DNA from: a virus
DNA length: 64,000 bases
Strand: one strand, 5' to 3'
Virus record (IMG/VR): IMGVR_UViG_3300023276_000008
Span: 20,952-84,951 of that record
Notes under the pieces: generated by a model
The model's input: the letters and a program-made list of their open reading frames with translations, nothing else
What the model was told of the DNA's origin: nothing
Databases searched by the model: none
In this document: positions 8,774 through 16,435 of the stretch, piece after piece
Position numbering within the stretch: the stretch's first letter is position 1
Layout: every line of letters begins with the position of its first letter
Translations under genes and position numbers: made by a program

Positions 8774-9631
8774 TTATTTAGCTATTAGGTTGGATATTTT
8801 ATCATAAATATCACGATAAGATTCATTATATTTTAATATAAGTAAATTCTTTTTATATATACAACAATATTGGCGTTTGAGTGAGTCATTCTCCATCTGC
8901 CTATGAAATGAAGATATTCCCCCAAAAAACTCAATTGGTTCATAATGTTGTCTTCCGTTATATTCTATGCATATATTATAGTCTGGTATGTAGAAATCAA
9001 ATCTAAGAAGTCTTTCATTTCTACAATCCTTGAAGGTGTATTCTTCTATATAATCAATATCAATAGAATTTAAAATATTTCTTACCAATAATTCTCCATT
9101 TGATTTAGTATCACATCCACAGGTGGTTCTCTTATCATATAATACGTGATGCATCAACCTACCAAATTTATTACCACATTTACATTGGAATGTGTGAGAT
9201 TTATGAGATCCTTTATAATCATCTACAAGAGATACGTTTAACTTTTCTAATCTTTCATGAATATCATTTATATTCTTCAAACACCCACATGATGATACTT
9301 CACCAGACCAAATATTATTTATTTTAGATTCGAATTCAACACCACAAAAACACATAAACTTATGGCTATTTTTACTTTGAGTATATGGAGATAGTAATAT
9401 TATACCAATATCCAATGTTTTGCCTTCGGCATCTTTTTGTGTAATGGTATTGACACACCCACATGATGTAGTATGACCATTCCATATACTACTTATTCTA
9501 GAACTAAATACCGCACCACAATGACATTGAATGTCATGGATATTCTTACTAGAAGTGTATTTAGATATTAACTCAAACCCTAGATTTTCGCATCTATTTT
9601 TTGCAATATCTTGTGTAATTATTTTACCCAT
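8774..9631 (-). CDS. Free-standing homing endonuclease, Vsr-like (EDxHD type), 285 aa
   Basis: Three tandem modules of about 58 residues each carry a CxCG...CGC zinc-ribbon pattern (CHCG/CGC, CFCG/CGC, CKCG/CGC at about residues 35-58, 94-117 and 153-175). They are followed by a nuclease domain, RFDFYIPDYNICIEYNGRQHYEP, then a late N-D-x-x-K motif. This arrangement matches phage homing endonucleases of the I-Bth0305I group, where repeats bind DNA and a Vsr-like domain cuts. It is inserted just upstream of gp19. Its ATG lies 8 nt downstream of another ATG that has the standard promoter spacing. Confidence 0.8.
   Translation of the reverse strand: MGKIITQDIAKNRCENLGFELISKYTSSKNIHDIQCHCGAVFSSRISSIWNGHTTSCGCVNTITQKDAEGKTLDIGIILLSPYTQSKNSHKFMCFCGVEFESKINNIWSGEVSSCGCLKNINDIHERLEKLNVSLVDDYKGSHKSHTFQCKCGNKFGRLMHHVLYDKRTTCGCDTKSNGELLVRNILNSIDIDYIEEYTFKDCRNERLLRFDFYIPDYNICIEYNGRQHYEPIEFFGGISSFHRQMENDSLKRQYCCIYKKNLLILKYNESYRDIYDKISNLIAK
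8775..8781 (-). promoter_or_regulatory. Late promoter, CTAAATA, for gp19
   Basis: CTAAATA on the minus strand, 5 nt before the ATG at 8769. Confidence 0.7.
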
Positions 9632-9639
9632 CGAGCCAT
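9619..9639 (-). other. Six-codon micro-ORF at the head of the homing endonuclease transcript
   Basis: ATG at 9639 reads Met-Ala-Arg-Trp-Val-Lys-stop and has the standard 5-nt spacing from CTAAATA, whereas the endonuclease ATG is 8 nt further in another frame. It may be the 5' remnant of the gene interrupted by the endonuclease, or it may damp endonuclease translation. Confidence 0.4.
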
Positions 9640-9644
9640 ATACT

Positions 9645-9651
9645 TATTTAG
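9645..9651 (-). promoter_or_regulatory. Late promoter, CTAAATA, before the homing endonuclease
   Basis: CTAAATA on the minus strand, 5 nt before the micro-ORF ATG at 9639. The stretch from promoter to ATG is nearly the same as that before gp19. Confidence 0.6.
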
Positions 9652-9671
9652 TTATTGGTCATGTATTATTA

Positions 9672-9953
9672 CTAAGCTTCAGGCACATTACCTACATCAC
9701 CTTGCATCATAGCTTGGAAATCTGCATAGTCTTCAACAATGTCTGTGCCAAAGTTATATACTGCTATATCTTTCTTCCCCGATTCATCAGTATTCCAGAT
9801 ATATAGATACCAATTATCCCTATGTTTAAATGGTGCTTCACCAGTCATTAGTTCATGAGGATATTCAAAACCTTTATCCCAACCATGAGGTGCTTCCATT
9901 GAAGACTCTACTAGTAGAGACATGGCTTGTTTGTTTTTGTCATATTTGTTCAT
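9672..9953 (-). CDS. Unknown small late protein, 93 aa, possible capsid-targeted
   Basis: Acidic, Trp/Tyr-rich protein of unknown family. Near the N terminus MSLLVESS (residues 11-18) resembles a hydrophobic-x-Glu prohead-protease site, so it may belong to the capsid-targeted group described under findings, though this is one of its weaker members. A late heptamer lies 8 nt before the ATG. No enzyme motif is visible. Confidence 0.6.
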   Translation of the reverse strand: MNKYDKNKQAMSLLVESSMEAPHGWDKGFEYPHELMTGEAPFKHRDNWYLYIWNTDESGKKDIAVYNFGTDIVEDYADFQAMMQGDVGNVPEA

Positions 9954-9961
9954 CTTAATGA

Positions 9962-9968
9962 TATTTAG
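9962..9968 (-). promoter_or_regulatory. Late promoter, CTAAATA
   Basis: CTAAATA on the minus strand, 8 nt before the ATG at 9953. Confidence 0.5.
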
Positions 9969-9976
9969 TGTTTATG

Positions 9977-10765
9977 TTACATCAACTGGTCAGAATAAGG
10001 CTTATCATCGTAGTTATCATCATATTCAAGGGGTTCCACATAGATGTATGGTTCTCCAGAGAAAATTGCAGCTTGAGTTCTATGATTACCATCTCGCATT
10101 ATAGCCCATATTGCACCTAAGTCTCCATCTCCATCTTCTTCAGCCTCTTTCAATCTCTGTAAAATATCCTGCAACTCTGCATACTCAGCTTCATGTTGTT
10201 CTACGATATCGTTAAACTCTTCAATATCATCTTCATACAACTCCTCTTGTAATCTAGGTAAATCTAAAGTATAATCATCATTCAAATACTCTCCCGAATA
10301 TATCATAATATCTCCTATCGCATCATCCCCATTAGCTAGGAATTGATCCAATTCTTCGTCTCCAGTGGTGAACGATCTTGAAATGCCCATATAGTCTGGA
10401 TTGTGTTGAGATGTTTTTACATCATCTAAATCGATATGTCTCACATCTGCGTCAGATGTTCTAAATACCACCCTATCGTCATGATCTCTGATATAATTAG
10501 CCAATACTTTCGCTTTATCATAGTCAAAAATATTATCTTCTCTAGATGTAACATATTCTGAGGGTATTTTTAAAGTTTTACCTGTGTTACCTATCCATAT
10601 TACATTACGCCCATAATATTCATCTTCATACTCATATGCTTCAGGTTTTTTTCCAGAATAATGATCTTCAAATTCTCCATCTCCTTCACTATCGGAAATA
10701 GCTTGTTTATGATATTCGTTGAACTCTTCTGAAACGAGTTTGTTGTAGTTTTTTAATGATATCAT
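9977..10765 (-). CDS. ParB-like domain protein, putative capsid-targeted internal protein, 262 aa
   Basis: The N terminus MISLKNYNKLVSEEF ends in a LVSE motif like the T4 capsid-targeting/gp21 cleavage tag. The body is very acidic. The C-terminal IMRDGNHRTQAAIFSGEPYIYVE (about residues 224-246) resembles the DGNHR core of ParB/sulfiredoxin-like proteins. The remaining ParB motifs are not evident, so activity is uncertain. The start is the ATG at 10765: a late heptamer lies 5 nt upstream, and a longer start at 10786 would translate through that promoter. A T4-type role would be packaging in the head and injection; that is inference. Confidence 0.6.
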   Translation of the reverse strand: MISLKNYNKLVSEEFNEYHKQAISDSEGDGEFEDHYSGKKPEAYEYEDEYYGRNVIWIGNTGKTLKIPSEYVTSREDNIFDYDKAKVLANYIRDHDDRVVFRTSDADVRHIDLDDVKTSQHNPDYMGISRSFTTGDEELDQFLANGDDAIGDIMIYSGEYLNDDYTLDLPRLQEELYEDDIEEFNDIVEQHEAEYAELQDILQRLKEAEEDGDGDLGAIWAIMRDGNHRTQAAIFSGEPYIYVEPLEYDDNYDDKPYSDQLM

Positions 10766-10770
10766 ATGTC

Positions 10771-10777
10771 TATTTAG
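10771..10777 (-). promoter_or_regulatory. Late promoter, CTAAATA
   Basis: CTAAATA on the minus strand, 5 nt before the ATG at 10765. Confidence 0.65.
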
Positions 10778-10786
10778 TACAGACAT

Positions 10787-10819
10787 AAAAAAAGCACTAG
10801 GCTTTTATACCTAGTGCTT
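10787..10819 (-). terminator. Rho-independent terminator after gp18
   Basis: Minus-strand hairpin with a perfect 10-bp stem (AAGCACTAGG/CCTAGTGCTT) and an 8-base loop, followed by a U-run. Confidence 0.85.
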
Positions 10820-10840
10820 GAAATTTTTCTTTATGTCAAC

Positions 10841-13141
10841 TTATCGGATGATCTCTTCGAAGTTAGCATCAGTTCTTGTTGCCACAAACTCAACGATGAT
10901 GAACTCGGCAGATCTTGTTGGCTTGAGTAACACTGTTGCTCTCAATTCGTTGTTATCAATTACTTCAGGAGTGTTAACTCTTTCGTCGGCAATAATCTGA
11001 TAATCATAAACACCACCGTTTTGCTTTGCATATTCCATGATAGGAATCAAAGTGTTTTCGAATCGTGTTCTTGTGAACTCAGTGTTTGGCTCGAATAGGA
11101 AGTATTTGGAAACCTTCTTAGTTGGTCGCTCAAGTGTTAAGAACAATCTACGAACGTTAACTCTATCAAACGCACTTGGCTTTCTGCTTAGAGTCTTCTG
11201 TCCCATTACCACAACACCATCTGCTCTTGAGAAGAAGATTGGGTTTAGGTTAGACTTATAAAGTTCGTCACGCTGCTTCTGGTTGGGTTTAACAGCAATG
11301 TCTAGTACGTTACGCATAAGACCTCTATTAAAGCCAGCAGGGGCTATCCACGGGAATTCGTTGGCATCTGTTTGTGCATAGATAGATCCTAAATGTGCAG
11401 AAAGTGGTGTCCAAATCTTTTGTCCTGTGAATTCATCATAAATCTTACCCCAGTTTGCATAAGCCGCAGCATATGAAGTGTTCTGGAATTCGAATTGGTG
11501 ACGAGTTGCCCAGTAAATGTCCAATTGGAAATTACGTTGCTTGTTATCAATAATCTTATTATCTCTACCAGTTACATAGATGTGTCTTAGTGGATCTGCA
11601 ATGAACATACAGTCACCACGACCACCAGTATTACTTGGTAGGTTACAGAAATTCTCAAACTTATTAAAGATTGTATTATAGTCTTCAATTAGATCAGAAC
11701 TAACTTCCTTAGAAGTACGAATCTTATCAACTGCGTCCTTTAGAACTGTTCCATATGCGAATTCGTCATAAGTAACATCACCAGTAACACTTGCACTACC
11801 ACTTGAAGCTGCCCAAATTGTACCTAGCCCTGCTTCAACCAATACATCAATGTCATAAACTTCGTCGTTCTTAATTGATTCCAACGCTCTAGTAACTTTA
11901 TCTGGCATAATACCAAGTTTTTTGTCTGTAGTGTTTGATACGTTATAGTTACCTAATGCGTACATATTATCACTGAAACCAACTGCTGCTCCTACTGAGG
12001 AGAGAGCTGAATATGTAACTCCGTCAAGAGCTTCACCTGTTGCTGATACTGAACCATAGTTAGTAAGTAGTTCCTCAGTCATAACACGAATCTTCTTAGC
12101 TGGCACTCCATCAACTGCTGGGTTAAAGTTGTTAGCAATATATTCGTTAACATGAACTTCAATGTTTCTGTTGTCTGAGTCTACATATTCAAGGAATAGA
12201 GGTATTGAAGGTCCGCCATTTGGATTAAGTTCTTGTCTGTTTGGATCGATTGAACCAACAAATGCTGAGTCAAGAGTGTAATCAATCTTGAATGCTTCAT
12301 TAGCATATTGAGATCTCTTCAACTTGAAGACACCAACACTTAGAAGATCATCATCTGTTCTTCCATCAATGTTGTAGTCAGTCACATTATCCATGATTTC
12401 TGAAATACTATTTGAAACTCCACCACTATCAGCGGTGAGGTTAAATTGAAGTGTGCCTTGTGGAACATCAGTATAAACATCTGACCCCGCTTGGGTCAAT
12501 GCTTTAACCTGTGTGATGGACTTGTGATCAACTGAAGGATCAACCAATGTATTGTCAGATACACCAATGTAGAAACCTTCAAACTTCTCATTTACAGTAG
12601 TTTGAGCCTTATCGATGACAACCAATGCTGCTCCTGACAATGCTGATACTGCGCTAAATGATGTACCTGCTGTTGAACCCCACTCAAAACCACCTTCTTT
12701 GATAGCATCATACTCATCTTCTGTGATGGACATGTGTGATGGCTCACCAAGAACAATAGTACCTTCTGCAATCGAGAGGTCTGTTGATGCTGATACTGCA
12801 CCACTTTCAATACTTCTTGCAGGATATGCAAGAATGCTATAGTTTGAGCCGAATCCATCGCCACTATCTTCTCCATAAGGAAGACGATATGTGTAAATCT
12901 GTGCTGGTGAATCAATAAGTTCTAAAATTGAGTGATAGAAATATCTTTCAGCACTGTTTTTTGGAACACCGTATATGCTCTCAAGTTCACCCTTCGACGT
13001 AATTTTAATTACCTCGTCGATTGGTCCTTGGTCTGCATAACCTGTCAAGAATATATTAGTTCCTACGTTCTGAGGAGCTATGAGAGAGAGATCTCTCTCA
13101 CGAATCTCTACCGCTGGACTGTTAAAAGTTCTAGTTGCCAT
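10841..13141 (-). CDS. 18: Tail sheath protein gp18, 766 aa
   Basis: The start ATRTFNSPAVEIRERDLS and the segment ERYFYHSILELIDSPAQIY are standard for T4-type sheath proteins. The C-terminal third holds the conserved sheath core (WIAPAGFNRG, then QKTLSRKPSAFDRVNVRRL, and LERPTKKVSKYFLFEPNTEF), which makes the contractile mesh. It is longer than T4 gp18 (659 aa); the extra length lies in the variable, surface-exposed middle (about residues 140-330). It has its own late heptamer and terminator. Confidence 0.95.
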   Translation of the reverse strand: MATRTFNSPAVEIRERDLSLIAPQNVGTNIFLTGYADQGPIDEVIKITSKGELESIYGVPKNSAERYFYHSILELIDSPAQIYTYRLPYGEDSGDGFGSNYSILAYPARSIESGAVSASTDLSIAEGTIVLGEPSHMSITEDEYDAIKEGGFEWGSTAGTSFSAVSALSGAALVVIDKAQTTVNEKFEGFYIGVSDNTLVDPSVDHKSITQVKALTQAGSDVYTDVPQGTLQFNLTADSGGVSNSISEIMDNVTDYNIDGRTDDDLLSVGVFKLKRSQYANEAFKIDYTLDSAFVGSIDPNRQELNPNGGPSIPLFLEYVDSDNRNIEVHVNEYIANNFNPAVDGVPAKKIRVMTEELLTNYGSVSATGEALDGVTYSALSSVGAAVGFSDNMYALGNYNVSNTTDKKLGIMPDKVTRALESIKNDEVYDIDVLVEAGLGTIWAASSGSASVTGDVTYDEFAYGTVLKDAVDKIRTSKEVSSDLIEDYNTIFNKFENFCNLPSNTGGRGDCMFIADPLRHIYVTGRDNKIIDNKQRNFQLDIYWATRHQFEFQNTSYAAAYANWGKIYDEFTGQKIWTPLSAHLGSIYAQTDANEFPWIAPAGFNRGLMRNVLDIAVKPNQKQRDELYKSNLNPIFFSRADGVVVMGQKTLSRKPSAFDRVNVRRLFLTLERPTKKVSKYFLFEPNTEFTRTRFENTLIPIMEYAKQNGGVYDYQIIADERVNTPEVIDNNELRATVLLKPTRSAEFIIVEFVATRTDANFEEIIR

Positions 13142-13146
13142 AAATG

Positions 13147-13153
13147 TATTTAA
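13147..13153 (-). promoter_or_regulatory. Late promoter, TTAAATA, for gp18
   Basis: TTAAATA on the minus strand, 5 nt before the ATG at 13141. Confidence 0.65.
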
Positions 13154-13169
13154 TCATTTTCGATTAAAA

Positions 13170-13772
13170 TTAAGGATGTTCCTTAAATAACTCCTCAGAC
13201 AACAATTCAACGTGCATTTGTGAGAATAGAAAGTCGAATCCTGATATGATACGCATATCTCCCTCTGCTTGTTGATCAAATGTCAATCCTTTCAATGTTG
13301 TTGGAAATGCTTTAGTGAATGTCCACTTAATTCTCTTCTTACCAAACTCATCTAACCCGAAAATAGTAATGTTAGTTTGGTAATCTGAATATGATTGATC
13401 TACTGGCAAATTATCACTATTGTACTGTCCAGTCTTCTGATCATGTAGCAAGTTGATCCACTTGAATATACACCAATAGTTATTATATCCATTATCCACG
13501 GCAAAATCCACTGAAGTTGGCGGGAATGAATCTTTACTATGTGTGGAAAGATATAAGGTACTACCTACATTTCTAACTTCCACGCCTTTGACAGTGACAT
13601 CTGGAATAGCTGTTTTAAATAGAGAATATTGCACACTGTCTGGAATAACTGTGGAATTCTTCCTATTATATTGCGTTTGGTCATCTTTGAGGATTACAGG
13701 TATATCAAACACCATCAAGAATTTGTCTTGAGTGGCTTGATTAAAATAGCTTTGCTTTACTTCCGTAGACAT
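13170..13772 (-). CDS. Tail-tube-fold protein, 200 aa
   Basis: The C-terminal half (TNITIFGLDEFGKKRIKWTF, then FPTTLKGLTFDQQAEGDMRI) follows the strand pattern of gp19-type tube proteins. It lies directly upstream of gp18. Candidates are a tube terminator, a minor tube ring, or another baseplate tube protein; the sequence does not decide. It is one of three tube-fold-like genes within 7 kb. Confidence 0.5.
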   Translation of the reverse strand: MSTEVKQSYFNQATQDKFLMVFDIPVILKDDQTQYNRKNSTVIPDSVQYSLFKTAIPDVTVKGVEVRNVGSTLYLSTHSKDSFPPTSVDFAVDNGYNNYWCIFKWINLLHDQKTGQYNSDNLPVDQSYSDYQTNITIFGLDEFGKKRIKWTFTKAFPTTLKGLTFDQQAEGDMRIISGFDFLFSQMHVELLSEELFKEHP

Positions 13773-13776
13773 ATAT

Positions 13777-14514
13777 CTATTTATCAGTTAAACATATATT
13801 ACCTTCAATATCAAAGATGTTATATGAATCCCCATTTATTTCAGCATTGTGGGCAATTTGTAGATTTGTGTACGACTCGACATCGGGAATAATTTTTTTA
13901 ACTGTCGGATCAGTATATACCTCTTGTCCAGATGATCTATATTCATCTGTTGCAGAGCAATGATAATTAACTCCAGTCCACCCATATACAAAACTTGGTA
14001 TATCTGAGTCTCTCAATAGTATTTTATTGGGATCAATCTTATTTTGAAACTCTTGATCTTCACCATTATTGCAGTCTAGAGCATATCCACCAACATCAAA
14101 CCATAAACTCCTTCGAAATGACCAATTTCCCAAAGCTTGTTGATTGGGGCATAATTTCTCACAATACAAGGAGTGCATATTTTTATCTCTAATGAACTCA
14201 ACATGTTTACTTTTTTTATATATTTCCATGTGACTCTTAATATAATTTGGCAGCATGATACAATCGTCATCTAATGTGAAAATTATGTCATGATATCCAA
14301 ACTGAACCCCTAGATTTCTCTTATGGGGTAACAGAATTTTTTCGCTAATATTCATTATGCGAACATTAGGTACATCACACTCAATAGATAAATTCTTCTG
14401 ATCGTTTATTATCAATAATTCTACTTCATCATATGTCTGTTCTATGAATGATTGAACCACTCTACCCAAATATTCTACTCTATCGTATGTAGGAACTACA
14501 ATCAATGCTCGCAT
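13777..14514 (-). CDS. GT-A glycosyltransferase (family 2 type), 245 aa
   Basis: Begins RALIVVPTYDRVEYLGRVVQS, the nucleotide-sugar-binding start of family-2 transferases, and has an acidic metal-binding motif FTLDDDCIMLP near residue 82. The later ALDCNNGEDQEF text fits the acceptor-side acidic motif. The start is the ATG at 14514: the late heptamer overlaps the in-frame ATG at 14520, which therefore could not be transcribed. Placed between tail and fibre genes, it may modify a virion protein, but DNA or host glycan is also possible. Confidence 0.8.
   Translation of the reverse strand: MRALIVVPTYDRVEYLGRVVQSFIEQTYDEVELLIINDQKNLSIECDVPNVRIMNISEKILLPHKRNLGVQFGYHDIIFTLDDDCIMLPNYIKSHMEIYKKSKHVEFIRDKNMHSLYCEKLCPNQQALGNWSFRRSLWFDVGGYALDCNNGEDQEFQNKIDPNKILLRDSDIPSFVYGWTGVNYHCSATDEYRSSGQEVYTDPTVKKIIPDVESYTNLQIAHNAEINGDSYNIFDIEGNICLTDK
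13778..13784 (-). promoter_or_regulatory. Late promoter, ATAAATA
   Basis: ATAAATA on the minus strand, 5 nt before the ATG at 13772. Confidence 0.65.
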
Positions 14515-14519
14515 GACCA

Positions 14520-14526
14520 TATTTAG
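14520..14526 (-). promoter_or_regulatory. Late promoter, CTAAATA, for the glycosyltransferase
   Basis: CTAAATA on the minus strand, 5 nt before the ATG at 14514; it decides that start. Confidence 0.65.
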
Positions 14527-14614
14527 TCGGGAACTACCTCCCTATAGGTGAATATTGAACATTTGCTAAGTTTATCTCTACCAAATCTGAGAGGTATATA
14601 GATGTATCCTAATA

Positions 14615-15901
14615 TTATCTCTCTTGTATTCTGATGAAGCTTAGTCCTTCAACTGTGACGTTGGTTGTATCTGAGTCATTTGAAACCCTCCAGTACATAA
14701 TGTCGTTAGTGTCTAACTCTACACCCACATTGATGACGAAGAACGCAACATCACGACCACCTTGGAAGTTATTCACTGGTCGCCTCTGTAATGTGTAATC
14801 TAACTCTACCTCAGAACTTGTTGAGTCATCCCACTTGAATACTTTTATTGATAGTTCGTCGTTTGCACCTCCGTCGATATTTAGGTTAGCTGTAACCTCA
14901 AACTCTCGCGGTGTGTCTCCTACGTGCTTCAATCCCCCACCAGCAGGTATCATCTCGAAATGCTGTAAGTCTCTCCCTAGCCATGTTCCATTTAATGGGT
15001 AGTATGCCCCAGATGTGGAAATGGTGGTTTGAGCCTCTAAAACTATCAAAGCTGTACCCCCAACATAGGTATTTGGGATTCCGTTGTTACCTTTCCAATA
15101 ACAGGGTAGATCTGAGTTTAACAAGTTTGGTGAAACATTAGTATCACTGGCATCATACCCACCATCTCTAGTTATCTCACAACCTTTTAATTGCATTGTG
15201 CCAGAGTTTGGGAAGTTGATAGGCTTGAAATCTATGAGTGGCGCAAGTGTTGGGAGGTCGCAGTTAATATCCGTTATGAATCTGGAGTTCATTTGAAACA
15301 ACGTGCCTTCTTTGAATAGAGGCTCTGTCATCGTTCCAGCAAGTGCGCGAACGATTGAGGTTGTGATTCTGAAGCCGCCTAACCATGTACCATGAAGAGT
15401 TAAGGAAGGAGAGCCACCGAAACGCCCTGTGCCATCTTCTAGTCCTTGTCTGTATTCGTAAATATCACCCAAACTTGTGCAGTCAATATAGTTGACGCGC
15501 AACAACTCGAAAGCATTGAAGCCTGTCGCATCATAAAGTTCGTAGACTTTAGAACCTGCGCCATCTGCCGTGATCTTTAGATCTTTCATTAAAAGATTGC
15601 CACTGCCGATAGCGATGGATTCAGATACAAACATGGTGTAGGCATCCTCAGATGATACCAAACCCGAAACATCAAAAGTGTCTCCAATGATAGATAGTCC
15701 AGTTGTAGGAACCGTGATTGACTGGTTGCCCATGTTGATAATCCCATCTAGCTTGTAAACTTTCGTGCTGTCTAAAACTCCGCTCAAGTCTGCTGCTGTC
15801 TTAACTAAGACTATATATTCTTGGTGTAGTTCTTCTAGAGTCACCCCAGAGTTTTTGATACTGTTGCCGCCTGCGCCTAATACTATTTCATTGTCGTTCA
15901 T
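14615..15901 (-). CDS. Putative fibre/tailspike-type virion protein, beta-helix-like, 428 aa
   Basis: Beta-rich with short repeated strands and turns (GNLLMKDLKITADG, RFGGSPSLTLHGTWLGG, GTMQLKGCEITRDGG) as in right-handed beta-helix or beta-solenoid surface proteins. A sandwich-like C-terminal domain follows (residues about 330-428, ending VEGLSFIRIQER). No pectate-lyase or endosialidase residues are identified. It starts immediately after the 55-aa gene (one base from its stop), so the two are probably co-translated. A 94-base gap follows its stop; I see nothing clear in it. Confidence 0.6.
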   Translation of the reverse strand: MNDNEIVLGAGGNSIKNSGVTLEELHQEYIVLVKTAADLSGVLDSTKVYKLDGIINMGNQSITVPTTGLSIIGDTFDVSGLVSSEDAYTMFVSESIAIGSGNLLMKDLKITADGAGSKVYELYDATGFNAFELLRVNYIDCTSLGDIYEYRQGLEDGTGRFGGSPSLTLHGTWLGGFRITTSIVRALAGTMTEPLFKEGTLFQMNSRFITDINCDLPTLAPLIDFKPINFPNSGTMQLKGCEITRDGGYDASDTNVSPNLLNSDLPCYWKGNNGIPNTYVGGTALIVLEAQTTISTSGAYYPLNGTWLGRDLQHFEMIPAGGGLKHVGDTPREFEVTANLNIDGGANDELSIKVFKWDDSTSSEVELDYTLQRRPVNNFQGGRDVAFFVINVGVELDTNDIMYWRVSNDSDTTNVTVEGLSFIRIQER

Positions 15902-16069
15902 TTATGTTTCTATTTGGGGGTTTCCGAGTTCGTCGAATTGGATGTTTCCTAGTGTGTCAGTAATGTAATTATCAAATAATACTGGGGGTAATAAACTAGG
16001 ATTTAGAACACCAGTTATACCCCACGGGGATGATGTGTTAATACTCGATATATTTGGTATAAGATTCAT
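15902..16069 (-). CDS. Small virion-region protein, 55 aa
   Basis: The reading frame starts MNLIPNISSINTSSPWGITG and ends DTLGNIQFDELGNPQIET; the stop is directly next to the ATG of the fibre-like gene. The LGNIQFDELGNP text resembles short beta-repeat segments of fibre proteins. A CTAAATA heptamer lies 10 nt before its ATG. Too short to assign; it could be a fibre-anchoring piece or the former N terminus of the next gene. Confidence 0.55.
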   Translation of the reverse strand: MNLIPNISSINTSSPWGITGVLNPSLLPPVLFDNYITDTLGNIQFDELGNPQIET

Positions 16070-16079
16070 TACTATACAT

Positions 16080-16086
16080 TATTTAG
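16080..16086 (-). promoter_or_regulatory. Late promoter, CTAAATA, for the 55-aa/fibre pair
   Basis: CTAAATA on the minus strand, 10 nt before the ATG at 16069. Confidence 0.5.
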
Positions 16087-16123
16087 TTGATCACACACAT
16101 TATTTATAATGCGCATCATTTTG

Positions 16124-16130
16124 ATAAATA
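16124..16130 (+). promoter_or_regulatory. Late promoter, ATAAATA
   Basis: ATAAATA 5 nt before the ATG at 16136; it sits inside a longer possible reading frame from 16109 and so decides the start. Confidence 0.6.
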
Positions 16131-16135
16131 TTAAT

Positions 16136-16435
16136 ATGTCAAATTATGAACATACAGATGACCCAAAATCATTCAAACAAGAACTCACCACAACTTTCAC
16201 ACAATTGAGTGCTCACGCATGTAGCGAGGTGTTAATTCTCAATAGGGCTGGAGGCAGCATTATGGTATTTGATAATAATAATTTTGGTGCAGATAATCAC
16301 ATCCTTCTATTAAATGGAGAGAGTATCATACTTCGTGGACTCAATAACTCTAATGAAGTAAGTGCTCAGACGTTAACTGCTACAGGTGATATCTACTATA
16401 GAGCAAATTACTTTAGTAACACGCCTTCACGTTAA
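16136..16435 (+). CDS. Small virion-type protein, 99 aa
   Basis: Starts MSNYEHTDDPKSFKQEL. The body EVLILNRAGGSIMVFDNNNF and GESIILRGLNNSNEVSA is a compact beta domain of the sort found in small decoration or fibre-associated proteins of marine phages; I cannot name the family. The last codons overlap the end of gp17 by 4 bases (convergent). The start at 16136 is chosen from the promoter spacing rather than the ATG at 16109. Confidence 0.6.
   Translation: MSNYEHTDDPKSFKQELTTTFTQLSAHACSEVLILNRAGGSIMVFDNNNFGADNHILLLNGESIILRGLNNSNEVSAQTLTATGDIYYRANYFSNTPSR

Noticed and set aside
13120-13160. Longer N termini for genes at 10765, 14514, 16136, 32660, 32707, 34517, 34601, 45509, 49035 and 55152
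   Set aside because: In each case the longer form would be translated through the promoter motif that lies 5-10 nt before the shorter start (or, for 32660 and 32707, through the divergent promoter region), so the short start is preferred.
14521-14614. A small gene in the 94-base gap after the fibre-like gene
   Set aside because: A short minus-strand open stretch exists but has no ATG with a promoter or ribosome site.
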